Shown here: piece after piece, positions 33,800-41,679 of the stretch
Layout: each line of letters opens with the position of its first letter
How positions within the stretch are numbered: the first letter of the stretch is position 1
From: Candidatus Nitrosocosmicus sp.
GTDB taxonomy: Archaea; Thermoproteota; Nitrososphaeria; Nitrososphaerales; Nitrososphaeraceae
NCBI GenBank assembly: GCA_009379865.1
Contig: WHSX01000003.1
Span: 1 to 41,679 of the forward strand
Reading direction: 5' to 3'
DNA: 41,679 bases
Made by a program: the position numbers and the translations under genes
The notes under the pieces: model-generated
What the model was told of the DNA's origin: nothing
What the model saw: the letters and a program-made list of their open reading frames with translations, nothing else
Database searches by the model: none

Positions 33800-34678
33800 C
33801 TACTTTGTAAGCATATTTCTAATTTGCTTTACTAATTCCAATATTCTATCAATGTCGTTTGCTTCTGGATTCAAATCTATGTATTTATAAAGAATTTCTA
33901 AAGCTTGCTGATATTCCTTATTTCTATATAAAATTATACCTTTGTCTCTCAGCGCTTCAGAACTAGTGCTATCCAAGGAGAGAATCATTTCGTTTATTTT
34001 CATTATTTTATTCAAGTCCTCCACTTCCATGTATCCATTTTTCAAATTATTTAAGACCCTGATTGTGATTTGTATTGAATTTGTCTTCTTCATCAAATCG
34101 TTAGACAAAGAAATGGTAGATCTAGGATATGCCTTGTTCAAAAGATCTTGTAAGACGTAGTCATCCATGATTCGGCCTTTGTTGAATGGATCAATTACAA
34201 TAGATTCGTCCGAATCTTCGTCTAGTATGTATTTGACTAAAAAGTGAGATGGAAAATTAACAGGATGGAGCTTAAAATCCATGAAACTAGCAAGGTGAAT
34301 ATAGATTAACGATAGGGTTATTGGAATTCCTGTCCTTTTTTCTAATACTATGTTTAAATAATTATTGACAGGGTTATAATAGTCACTAATATTTGGTTGA
34401 AATTTTTTATAGTCAAAGAAAAATTCATTCAATTTTTCAATAATATGGGTTGGTCTCATACTTTTTGTATTTTTTATTTGGGAGGTTAACTCTTTTCCCA
34501 TCTCATTCATCATGTTCATATATTCTGATATTTTCAGATTGGGATAATCGATAATTCTAGCAATATGAAGTACATGTTCAGTTATCTTTACTATGTCATC
34601 ATTTTCTTGTACTTTCTCAATTACTGTCTCTTTCCAATCTTCTAGATAGTCTTTCTCTTTCTTATCTTCAAAACCCAA
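33800..34678 (-). CDS. SirB1-like transglutaminase-fold / TPR protein
   Basis: 292 residues. NYLNIVLEKRTGIPITLSLI, HPVNFPSHFLVKYI and VIDPFNKGRIM form the SirB1/UPF0162 transglutaminase-like core, which in this family often lacks the catalytic cysteine, as it seems to here. The C-terminal 90 residues include TPR-like helices (SSEALRDKGIILYRNKEYQQ). Biochemical role unknown. It lies 49 bases after the M20 peptidase gene on the same strand. Confidence 0.8.
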   Translation of the reverse strand: MGFEDKKEKDYLEDWKETVIEKVQENDDIVKITEHVLHIARIIDYPNLKISEYMNMMNEMGKELTSQIKNTKSMRPTHIIEKLNEFFFDYKKFQPNISDYYNPVNNYLNIVLEKRTGIPITLSLIYIHLASFMDFKLHPVNFPSHFLVKYILDEDSDESIVIDPFNKGRIMDDYVLQDLLNKAYPRSTISLSNDLMKKTNSIQITIRVLNNLKNGYMEVEDLNKIMKINEMILSLDSTSSEALRDKGIILYRNKEYQQALEILYKYIDLNPEANDIDRILELVKQIRNMLTK

Positions 34679-34727
34679 TATTAGTAAAAGCTTGTTTCAT
34701 CCTTATAAGTAAAATCAAAAAAATGTA

Positions 34728-36104
34728 TCATGTTACAGTCGTTGAAATATTATCGATGATTTTTATCATACATTTAGTAGTTTTTTCAAGAAGGTCGATC
34801 TTAGCAAATTCGTTGGGCGAATGTATCCTTGAGAATATATAGGTCCCACCAATTGAAATGCACGGAGCTTTTAGTAAGTCAATAAAATCATACATGGGTC
34901 CAGTACCTGCAGATGAAATTGATATTATTGAACCTCCAAAAATTTCATTTGCAGTTTTTTCAATTATTTTTACATACTGATTATCTAATGTAGTCCTTCC
35001 AGCGGCTTCCCCATGAACAAGTGTGACTTCGATGTCCTCAAATCCGTTTTCTACTAGATGTTTCTCTAGCCTTTTAAACTGGAGACCCGGGTCCATATTT
35101 GGAACCAAACGAAAGTCAATCTTTACCATTGCTTTTGAAGGCGTTATGGTTTTTGCACCTGGTCCTGAATATCCAGAATTTAATCCAGATATGTTACATG
35201 TTGGTTCACAAGTCAAAGCTTTCTTTACTCTTTTCCCGCTAAGATTATTGATAAATTTGCTGATTCCATATTCTTTTTTAAAACTTTCCTCATCAAATGG
35301 CTCGCTGTCTATGATCAAACTTTCCTCTTCAGATATTTCTTTAACTTCTTTAAACCAATCCTTTATCAAAATATTTCCTTCTCTATCGACCAATGTTGAT
35401 AATGCGTGGACAATTTTCAAAGCAGGATTTTCTATCAAAACAGCTAAACTAGAATGAACATCTCTAGAGGCACCTTGTGCCGTCAATTCTACGTATAAAA
35501 GGCCTTTCATCCCCAAACTGATAATGGGTTTTTGTTCCTGATCGATATAACCAAATTCCCAAATAACTACATCGGTCTTGAATTTCGTATTATATTTTTT
35601 TAGATATTTTGCTATATTCTTGCTTCCGATCTCCTCTTCTCCTTCAATTAGAAACTTTATATTTATCGGGACATCTCCTCTTTGTTTTAGAAAAAACTCT
35701 ATCGCTTTTAATCTGGTTACAAGTTCACCCTTATCATCTGAAGCACCTCTGCCATAAATCAAATTCCCTTCTACTTTACCTTCAAACGGTTCATACTCCC
35801 ATAAATCCCTAGGTTCTTCTGGTTGTACGTCGTAATGATTGTAAAATAATAAAGTCTTCCCATTTGGATTTGATTTGGATTTGACCTCCCCATAAACCAG
35901 TGGAGGTGCAGAATTTTTCTGATCATCATCAAAATATATCAACTCTGAGGTGATTCCTATTCTTTTCATCATTGCAACGATCTCTTTGGCACACTCTTCC
36001 AAGTCTTGCTTTCTTGCAGAAACACTCGGAATTTTTATCAATTTCTGCAGATCGCTTATCAATCCATGAGTATCAATATCTATAGTCAACTTGTTTGAAG
36101 ACAT
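34728..36104 (-). CDS. M20 family metallopeptidase
   Basis: 458 residues, di-zinc exopeptidase or deacylase. Metal ligands are visible in order: His in LLFYNHYDVQPEEP, bridging Asp in YGRGASDDKGELV, catalytic and metal Glu in FLIEGEEEIGSKN, and the terminal His in FSRIHSPNEF. The length and QPEEP motif resemble archaeal dipeptidases of the CNDP type. It is divergent from the acyl-CoA synthetase gene, with 84 bases between. Confidence 0.9.
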   Translation of the reverse strand: MSSNKLTIDIDTHGLISDLQKLIKIPSVSARKQDLEECAKEIVAMMKRIGITSELIYFDDDQKNSAPPLVYGEVKSKSNPNGKTLLFYNHYDVQPEEPRDLWEYEPFEGKVEGNLIYGRGASDDKGELVTRLKAIEFFLKQRGDVPINIKFLIEGEEEIGSKNIAKYLKKYNTKFKTDVVIWEFGYIDQEQKPIISLGMKGLLYVELTAQGASRDVHSSLAVLIENPALKIVHALSTLVDREGNILIKDWFKEVKEISEEESLIIDSEPFDEESFKKEYGISKFINNLSGKRVKKALTCEPTCNISGLNSGYSGPGAKTITPSKAMVKIDFRLVPNMDPGLQFKRLEKHLVENGFEDIEVTLVHGEAAGRTTLDNQYVKIIEKTANEIFGGSIISISSAGTGPMYDFIDLLKAPCISIGGTYIFSRIHSPNEFAKIDLLEKTTKCMIKIIDNISTTVT

Positions 36105-36188
36105 TTAGCTTTGATGATAAATATTTCTTTAATATAAAAACTAAATTTTTTTAATATTTTTATAACTAGATGTTATTACTTTTTTTTA

Positions 36189-38306
36189 TTGAGTAATGAA
36201 AATTTAAAGGACATTTTCCTTTCACCGTCTTCTATTGCTGTAATAGGAGCATCAGAAAAACCTGGAGTAGGCAAAGCTATTTTTTCCAATATATTGAACG
36301 GCTATAAGGGAAAAATATATCCGATTACCCCAAGTAGTCCGTCGGTATCTGGCATAAGAGCCTACAAAAGCGTACTTGATGTCGATGACAACATTGACCT
36401 TGCGGTAGTCGCCACTCCTAATAGAACCGTTCCTGCAGTTATGGAAGAAATAGGAAAAAAAAATATAAAATCTTGCATAATTGTTTCTGCAGGCTTTAAA
36501 GAAGTTGACGAAACTGGTGCAAAATTGGAACAACAAGTACAAGACATTGGTAAAAAATATGGAATCAGAATAATAGGACCCAATTGTCTTGGAATAATGA
36601 GTCTTACCGATCAAAATCTTATGAATTTAACATTTTTGAAAATTACTCCTAAACATGGTGAAATAGCTCTTGTTTCTCAAAGCGGAGCTATTTGCGCAGC
36701 TACGGTAGAGGATGCCATAGCTCAGGGAATAGGATTTTCCAAAGTAATTAGTATGGGAAACAAAGTAGATATGAATGAAACTGATATACTTGAATTATTA
36801 GAAGATGATCCTTATACCAAAGTAATTGTGATGTATTTAGAGGATATCCATGATGGACGTAGGTTCATGAATACTTCTAAAAGAATTACTTTGGAAAAAA
36901 GAAAACCAATTATTGTTTTAAAATCTGGTAGGACTCCAGAAGGCGCCAGAGCCGCAATGTCTCATACAGGTGCATTGATGGGTTCAGACGAAGTATACGA
37001 TGCTGTATTTAAGCAAGCTGGTGTGATCCGGGTAGATACAATGCAGGAATTATTTGAATTAGCAACCGCTTTTTCAAAACAACCTTTACCAATGAATAAT
37101 ATGGGAGTGGCAATTGTTTCTAATGCAGGTGGACCTGCAATCATTTCCACCGATTCTTGTTCCAAATATAACATACAAATGGCAGATATTTCTAATTCGA
37201 GGGAAAATATATCTAAAGTTATCCCACCGCATGGATCCTCACGAAATCCTGTTGATATAGTAGGCGATGCGGATTTCAATAGGTTTGAAAAAGTATTGAT
37301 TGAAGTATTGTCTAATTCTAATGTTGGGTCTGTAGTAACAATGTGTACCCCATCTGCCACTTTAGATTATGATGAATTAGCTAAAACAATAATTCGAACA
37401 TCAAAGAATAGTGGAAAGACAATGCTAGCTGCACTAATGGGTTTGGCTGAAGGTGTTGAAAACAAATCTATATTGTCAGAAGGAGGAGTGCCTCATTTTA
37501 TGTATTCAGAACCTGCCATAAGAACATTAGATTCGATGTATAGGTTTAGTAATTGGTTAAACAGCAAAAGGGAATCCATACCATCTTTTTCCGTTAATAA
37601 GGAGACAGTTAGGGATGTTATATCGAACGTTTACGAACAAGGCAGAACAAATCTTTTAGAGGATGAAGGCTATGCTGTACTTCAAGCATATGGATTTCCA
37701 GTTCCAAAAAGTATGCTAGTAAATAATGAGGATGATGCTGTTAAATCTGCAATAGAAATTGGTTATCCTGTTGTCATGAAAATATCTTCAAAAGATATTA
37801 TACACAAATCAGAATCGGGTGGTGTAAAAATTGGTCTAAAAAATACCGATGATGTCCGAAATGCGTATAATTCTATCATGTCTAGTGTAAAAAATTATAA
37901 TCCAAACGCAAGAATTGAAGGTGTATTGATTCAGGAAATGGTGACCAATTCCAAAGAATTAATCCTTGGTGCAAAACAAGATAAATTATTTGGACCTCTG
38001 CTGATGTTTGGATTAGGGGGAATCTACGTTGAGATTTTGAAGGATGTAAATTTCAGACTGGCTCCTATTTCTGAATCAGAAGCCAGGGAAATGGTGGATT
38101 CAATCAAAACAATTTCTTTATTGAAAGGTGTCAGAGGTGAAAAATCATCAGATATTCCATCCGTAATTGATTGTTTGCTAAGATTATCTCAGCTAATTAT
38201 AGATTTTCCAGAAATCGAAGAATTTGATATCAATCCGTTACTGGTCCTAGAAGAAGGACGTGGTTCACGGGTAGTGGATGTGCGTATTGGATTAATAAAT
38301 AAATAA
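36189..38306 (+). CDS. ADP-forming acyl-CoA synthetase
   Basis: 705 residues with a TTG start. CoA-binding domain: SPSSIAVIGASEKPGVGKAI and IRIIGPNCLGIMSL. Ligase domain: LVSQSGAICAATVEDAIAQG, then AAMSHTGALMGSDEVYDAVF with the phosphorylated His (residue 259). ATP-grasp domain from about 495: LQAYGFPVPKSMLVNNEDDA and VMKISSKDIIHKSESGGVKI. The fused alpha-beta layout equals the enzymes that activate 3-hydroxypropionate or 4-hydroxybutyrate in the carbon-fixation cycle of ammonia-oxidising archaea. Which acid is used cannot be decided here; acetate or a branched acid is also possible. Confidence 0.88.
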   Translation: MSNENLKDIFLSPSSIAVIGASEKPGVGKAIFSNILNGYKGKIYPITPSSPSVSGIRAYKSVLDVDDNIDLAVVATPNRTVPAVMEEIGKKNIKSCIIVSAGFKEVDETGAKLEQQVQDIGKKYGIRIIGPNCLGIMSLTDQNLMNLTFLKITPKHGEIALVSQSGAICAATVEDAIAQGIGFSKVISMGNKVDMNETDILELLEDDPYTKVIVMYLEDIHDGRRFMNTSKRITLEKRKPIIVLKSGRTPEGARAAMSHTGALMGSDEVYDAVFKQAGVIRVDTMQELFELATAFSKQPLPMNNMGVAIVSNAGGPAIISTDSCSKYNIQMADISNSRENISKVIPPHGSSRNPVDIVGDADFNRFEKVLIEVLSNSNVGSVVTMCTPSATLDYDELAKTIIRTSKNSGKTMLAALMGLAEGVENKSILSEGGVPHFMYSEPAIRTLDSMYRFSNWLNSKRESIPSFSVNKETVRDVISNVYEQGRTNLLEDEGYAVLQAYGFPVPKSMLVNNEDDAVKSAIEIGYPVVMKISSKDIIHKSESGGVKIGLKNTDDVRNAYNSIMSSVKNYNPNARIEGVLIQEMVTNSKELILGAKQDKLFGPLLMFGLGGIYVEILKDVNFRLAPISESEAREMVDSIKTISLLKGVRGEKSSDIPSVIDCLLRLSQLIIDFPEIEEFDINPLLVLEEGRGSRVVDVRIGLINK

Positions 38307-38316
38307 ATAAACTATT

Positions 38317-39249
38317 TCATTCCAATTTTTTGCCACATTCTTCACAAAAAATGGATTCCGCTTCATTATTGTATTTGCAATTTCTACACGTTTTACTATC
38401 TAATTTTACTGTTGGTGATGTTGATGTTGATGTTGATGTTGATGATGAACTATTGATGTCCGTATTACTATTACCACTACTAACGTTATGAATACTTCCA
38501 GAACCTCTTGATTTATTCTCATTAGACTGTAAACTTTGATCTGCCAAAATAATTATGTCTCCTATTTTAGAAATCTTATTCCATTCTATTTCTTTAATTT
38601 CATTGTTTGAATTTTTTATCTTGAAACTAAATTCAACATATCCATCTAATAATTTTCTTAAGCCAATTTCTTGTACTTTGCCAATTAGGTGTGCATTATT
38701 ATCATAAGTTGACATCCCAATTATTTTTTCAATACGCACATACGTGGATTTCACATCTTGAATGGTTTTATAATCATTGTTGTTTTCAATTTGATTGATA
38801 GGATTACTGCTCTTGTTCTCGTTTCTATTTTCTGTTTCTAGTACTTCGTCAAGTCTGTCATTTTCTTGCTCTACTTCTCTTCCCCCTTCTACTTCTTTTT
38901 TTGATTCAATGTTCGCATTATCTTTTGATTCATCAAATTTTCTATACTGGGCTATAATGTAATCACAGGTTTTGCATTTGTATTCTCCTTTTTCTTTTAA
39001 TATTATATTCTCACCCAAATCTTCGTCGGGGTTTTCAAATTCAAGATTAGGCGCTCCTTGATATTCTTTTTCACATTTGTTACAATAATATTTTTTAAAT
39101 CTTTCTTTATCTAACTTGCCTATGCCTGCCAAAAAAAGTTCAGGACCACCCAAATTTGCTATCTTTTGTTCGTCGTCACTAACCTTTGCAATTGCATATC
39201 CTCCAGAACCTCTCAATTTTTTTTCTACAAATGTTTTTTCCTTACTCAT
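38317..39249 (-). CDS. PRC-barrel protein with N- and C-terminal zinc ribbons
   Basis: 310 residues. The N-terminal part has YYCNKCEKEY and YKCKTCDYIIAQY, one split zinc ribbon. An acidic linker follows. A PRC-barrel-like domain has VRIEKIIGMSTYDNNAHLIG and VQEIGLRKLLDGYVEFSFKI. A Ser/Thr repeat (from a GTTGAT microsatellite near 38416-38440) precedes the C-terminal CRNCKYNNEAESIFCEECGK ribbon. PRC-barrels often sit on ribosome- or division-linked archaeal proteins; the specific role is unknown. Starts with ATG at 39249. Confidence 0.75.
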   Translation of the reverse strand: MSKEKTFVEKKLRGSGGYAIAKVSDDEQKIANLGGPELFLAGIGKLDKERFKKYYCNKCEKEYQGAPNLEFENPDEDLGENIILKEKGEYKCKTCDYIIAQYRKFDESKDNANIESKKEVEGGREVEQENDRLDEVLETENRNENKSSNPINQIENNNDYKTIQDVKSTYVRIEKIIGMSTYDNNAHLIGKVQEIGLRKLLDGYVEFSFKIKNSNNEIKEIEWNKISKIGDIIILADQSLQSNENKSRGSGSIHNVSSGNSNTDINSSSSTSTSTSTSPTVKLDSKTCRNCKYNNEAESIFCEECGKKLE

Positions 39250-39343
39250 GGTTACAAGGCCAATTAAACGGTGAAATTTAAATAATATATAGGTATCTTG
39301 GTTCGAATGTTACAAATTACACTTTGTGAATAAGAAAAAAATG

Positions 39344-39802
39344 TTAATCGGGGCCTACTATGGGTAATGCCTTGCTAGGGGGCAAAGTTATTATTTTTTC
39401 TTGTTGGTCCTTATCTATTCTTTCAAATTCAAGTGTCATCTCAATAGGTGCGTTATATCTTGAACTCAGTTCTTCTGCAAGTTGAGCTATAGATTTTTTA
39501 TCTGCAAATTCTTTAGATCCTTGCAAGAATCCCCTTGTTTGTCTATATGCTACTTTACCACCAAACTTTGAATTGAGAAAATTTGCAATATCTTTAACCT
39601 TTTCAACCGGTATCTCGTTGTAGTAGAAACATATTCCATTAACAGGTTCCTTATCAAATGGTGTTCCGTATCTATACCAAAATACACCAAAATGCTCATG
39701 TTCACCTTGTAAACATTTAATCTCCCAATGATTTACATTGTCAATAGGATAGGTTCCATCTCTTAAATCATTTAGGCTGAGCCTCCAGTATCTTACACGC
39801 AT
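39344..39802 (-). CDS. Hypothetical protein (152 residues)
   Basis: Not recognised. MRVRYWRLSLNDLRDGTYPI at the start, a Trp/His-rich middle (HEHFGVFWYRYGTPFDKEP) and a helical C-terminal half (KSIAQLAEELSSRYNAPIEM). No membrane segments. Well-formed globular composition suggests a conserved soluble protein. It stands alone between the PRC-barrel gene and the divergent HEAT gene. Confidence 0.6.
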   Translation of the reverse strand: MRVRYWRLSLNDLRDGTYPIDNVNHWEIKCLQGEHEHFGVFWYRYGTPFDKEPVNGICFYYNEIPVEKVKDIANFLNSKFGGKVAYRQTRGFLQGSKEFADKKSIAQLAEELSSRYNAPIEMTLEFERIDKDQQEKIITLPPSKALPIVGPD

Positions 39803-39989
39803 TTATTTACGGATAGGACTATGCATTTTATATTTGTAGATTTATTCTGATGTTCTGGAACTCCTTTGGTTTACAAAGGCATTATGAATTCCTTAATGTA
39901 ATTTGCTTGGAAAAAAAGATGTATGATAAATTATCGTAAGGGAGAATTTTACAAACCGTTATAAATCCTTGTAATTTGTCTAAATCTAT

Positions 39990-40466
39990 TTGGATAATAG
40001 ATTGGACTTGTTAATGGAAATGGAACAACGCTTTGATAATAGAGACGAGACATATTTTAAGAATCTAGTTGACCACAAGGATTATGTAATAAGAACTAGA
40101 GCCGTATGCATACTAGCAGATATTTCTGGAGAAAAAGCCATTGAACCTATTGGACAAGTTCTATTAAATGATTCAGACCAGCTTGTAAGACACGAAGCAG
40201 CCTTTTCTCTAGGCCAATTAGGGCACACAAGTGGAATAGATGTTCTATCAAAAGCTGTGCTAGACGACCCAAGTTTTTTTGTTAGACATGAAGCCGCGGT
40301 AGCATTGGGAGTTATAGGATCCGGGCAATCGCGAAAAACCCTTGAGCGAGCACTAAATGATGAGAGCGAAGAGGTAAGAGAATCTGCTATGATAGCTCTA
40401 GCAAATTTAGACTATATCGCACATGTAAAAAGAACTAACAAGTTTACAAGTTTGACCGGTGGATAA
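39990..40466 (+). CDS. Half-size deoxyhypusine-hydroxylase-like HEAT protein
   Basis: 158 residues in HEAT repeats. Two adjacent repeats carry HE motifs: LVRHEAAFSLGQLGH (H68 E69) and FFVRHEAAVALGVIG (H100 E101), 32 residues apart. Deoxyhypusine hydroxylase has four such HE motifs in two halves with the same local sequence (HE-x-A-x-x-LGQ and RHEA-x-x-ALG), holding a di-iron site. This protein has one half, so a homodimer could rebuild the site. The TTG at 39990 lies 28 bases after TTATAAAT (39959-39966), consistent with a leaderless start. A phycobilin-lyase-type HEAT protein without metal is the alternative. Confidence 0.7.
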   Translation: MDNRLDLLMEMEQRFDNRDETYFKNLVDHKDYVIRTRAVCILADISGEKAIEPIGQVLLNDSDQLVRHEAAFSLGQLGHTSGIDVLSKAVLDDPSFFVRHEAAVALGVIGSGQSRKTLERALNDESEEVRESAMIALANLDYIAHVKRTNKFTSLTGG

Positions 40467-40613
40467 TTAATGATTACCGATTCAAATTCAAGAAAAAAGA
40501 AGACTATCAATCTTCCACAGGGTAATATGATATTGTTCCATACCATATAGATGCGTTGGTAAATATAAAAATCGACAAATTAATATTGATTCTCGAAAAA
40601 ATAGTACTATAGA

Positions 40614-41099
40614 ATGTCTGATCTTAAACAAGATGAAGGCCTTACACTACTTCTTGAGGAAAAAGTAGACGAATTTAACGAGTGGCGTTTAGAAAATCTC
40701 ACTATAAAACTAGACTTTACAGGAACTGATTTTTCAAATAAAGATTTCTCTAACGCTTATCTTAATGGTGTTAATTTTACTGGATGTAATTTTACAAATT
40801 CAATATTGGTGGGCACTAATTTCGTACAATCTAATTTGTCAGAAACTACTTTTGAAGGTTCTGATATGTCTGAAGCTTTGATTATGTACGCTACAGTAAA
40901 AAATTCCAATATTGTTAAAAGCCTATTAAGCAATACCAATTTTATGTGGTCTGATTTACAGAATTCGGATTTAAGGGAAAGCAATATGTACAAGACTATT
41001 TTTGTTGAAGCAAATCTTTCAAATGCCAATACAGAGGGATTGGATAAGAATAATGCATATTTAAAATATGCAAAATTAAAGGGAACTTCTTGGGAGTAA
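40614..41099 (+). CDS. Pentapeptide-repeat protein
   Basis: 161 residues. From about residue 30 the sequence runs in five-residue steps with central F/L and preceding A/N/S: LDFTGTDFSNKDFSNAYLNG, NFTGCNFTNSILVGTNFVQS and DLRESNMYKTIFVEANLSNA. This gives a right-handed quadrilateral beta-helix. Some members mimic DNA and inhibit gyrase; others are scaffolds. Nothing here tells which. ATG follows AT-rich sequence; single gene. Confidence 0.9.
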   Translation: MSDLKQDEGLTLLLEEKVDEFNEWRLENLTIKLDFTGTDFSNKDFSNAYLNGVNFTGCNFTNSILVGTNFVQSNLSETTFEGSDMSEALIMYATVKNSNIVKSLLSNTNFMWSDLQNSDLRESNMYKTIFVEANLSNANTEGLDKNNAYLKYAKLKGTSWE

Positions 41100-41679
41100 T
41101 TTTATTCGTAATTTCAATTGTGGATGTAATAATTACTTTCGTAGAATCGTACTATAATACTTGCTTGGTAACTGTTAGACACATGTTTTTACTAATAAAC
41201 ATATGATATTGTTAGTTCTTCTACACGAGATACTCTCAATGATGTGGTAATCGCATAATAGTGTATTACGATGCTAAATAATTAACTACTATAGATTGGA
41301 ATGAGAAAGATGGTAATATGCTATTGATTTTGCAATACTTTATGAAAAGTTAGAATTTATTAATATTTTAGATGAAGGATTGATACTTTATCTGATCATA
41401 TATGTACTTGATATAATTACATAACTACTCAATTGAAACTTTATCCATGTGGTGTCTACTTCTTCTTGAATTCATCTTAGTTTTTGCAATATACCCATAG
41501 GATTGAAACAGATATATGATTTTTTTATTATTGTCTATTGATAAATCTCTTATTTGCTTAAGATTCATCCAATTGTGAAATGTGTAACGAAAGGTATATC
41601 ATGTTTCCGTTACTAATTCTAAACTTAGAGCCTATCCCAAAATTATCTTTCTATAGATGATCATAAAACAGGCAAACTG
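41100..41679. other. Right-end gene-poor stretch
   Basis: About 580 AT-rich bases. Only a doubtful 47-residue minus-strand ORF (41425-41568) is seen. No tRNA, repeat array or insertion sequence end recognised. Confidence 0.5.
41425..41568 (-). CDS. Possible small protein (47 residues)
   Basis: MNLKQIRDLSIDNNKKIIYL, then FQSYGYIAKTKMNSRRSRHH and a short tail. Clean ATG-to-TAG frame with a balanced, basic composition and a GATATACC TATA-like element about 30 bases upstream. No family known, and chance cannot be excluded. Confidence 0.3.
   Translation of the reverse strand: MNLKQIRDLSIDNNKKIIYLFQSYGYIAKTKMNSRRSRHHMDKVSIE

Noticed and set aside
33800-41099. Defence island on the right side
   Set aside because: The SirB1, M20, acyl-CoA synthetase, PRC-barrel, HEAT and pentapeptide genes look like ordinary chromosomal genes, with no integrase or defence signature.
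1-41679. CRISPR arrays, rRNA genes, insertion sequences
   Set aside because: No regularly spaced repeats, rRNA signatures or transposase genes were seen on either strand.

Overview
The window looks like chromosome from an AT-rich ammonia-oxidising archaeon of the Nitrososphaeria (Thaumarchaeota), most like Candidatus Nitrosocosmicus in base composition. That assignment is inferred from archaeal-only core genes: Rpo3, eL18-uL13-uS9, an Rrp4-Rrp41-Rrp42 exosome operon with SBDS, a KEOPS Pcc1-like protein, prefoldin beta and an XPF-type nuclease without helicase. Intron-bearing tRNA genes, TATA-driven and apparently leaderless genes, and many TTG/GTG starts agree with it. No database search was possible.

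Region 1 (1-740) is the 3' end of a secreted PKD-repeat protein. Region 2 (about 945-15489) is interpreted as an integrated mobile element. At its right edge a tyrosine recombinase reads out of the 3' end of a tRNA-Ser(CGA) gene. At its left edge (943-987) there is a degenerate copy of a tRNA-Ser-like 3' end, a possible decayed att site. Between them lie a replication operon (ribbon-helix-helix protein, several tiny zinc or unknown proteins, and a 930-residue primase-polymerase/helicase), a DNA-binding-like protein, a two-helix membrane protein, a second small ribbon-helix-helix protein, and a two-gene cargo: a 152-residue helical/beta protein followed by a 1468-residue NACHT-type STAND ATPase with a TPR-like C-terminus. 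This pair resembles NLR-like defence systems and is the best candidate for an undescribed system here.

Region 3 (15465-24537) is core information processing: tRNA-Ser(CGA), a flavin-barrel protein, ribosomal proteins and Rpo3 on the minus strand, then SBDS, exosome, eL43, Pcc1, prefoldin and XPF on the plus strand. Region 4 (24592-30423, minus) holds hisG-hisD-hisC, a class II-like HMG-CoA reductase (isoprenoid lipid synthesis) and a membrane-anchored sugar dehydrogenase-like beta-propeller. Region 5 (30679-41099) carries tRNA-Ser(UGA), a DegT-type aminotransferase, small membrane and hypothetical proteins, a SirB1/TPR protein, an M20 peptidase, an ADP-forming acyl-CoA synthetase, a PRC-barrel/zinc-ribbon protein, a half-size deoxyhypusine-hydroxylase-like HEAT protein and a pentapeptide-repeat protein.

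Both tRNA-Ser genes appear to contain two introns each, one at the usual anticodon-loop position and one in the D-loop, with bulge-helix-bulge pairings that can be drawn from the sequence. Several genes too short for normal gene finding were read by hand: two ribbon-helix-helix proteins, a 55-residue zinc protein with a likely CTG start, and 51-, 47- and 34-residue ORFs (the last two weak).
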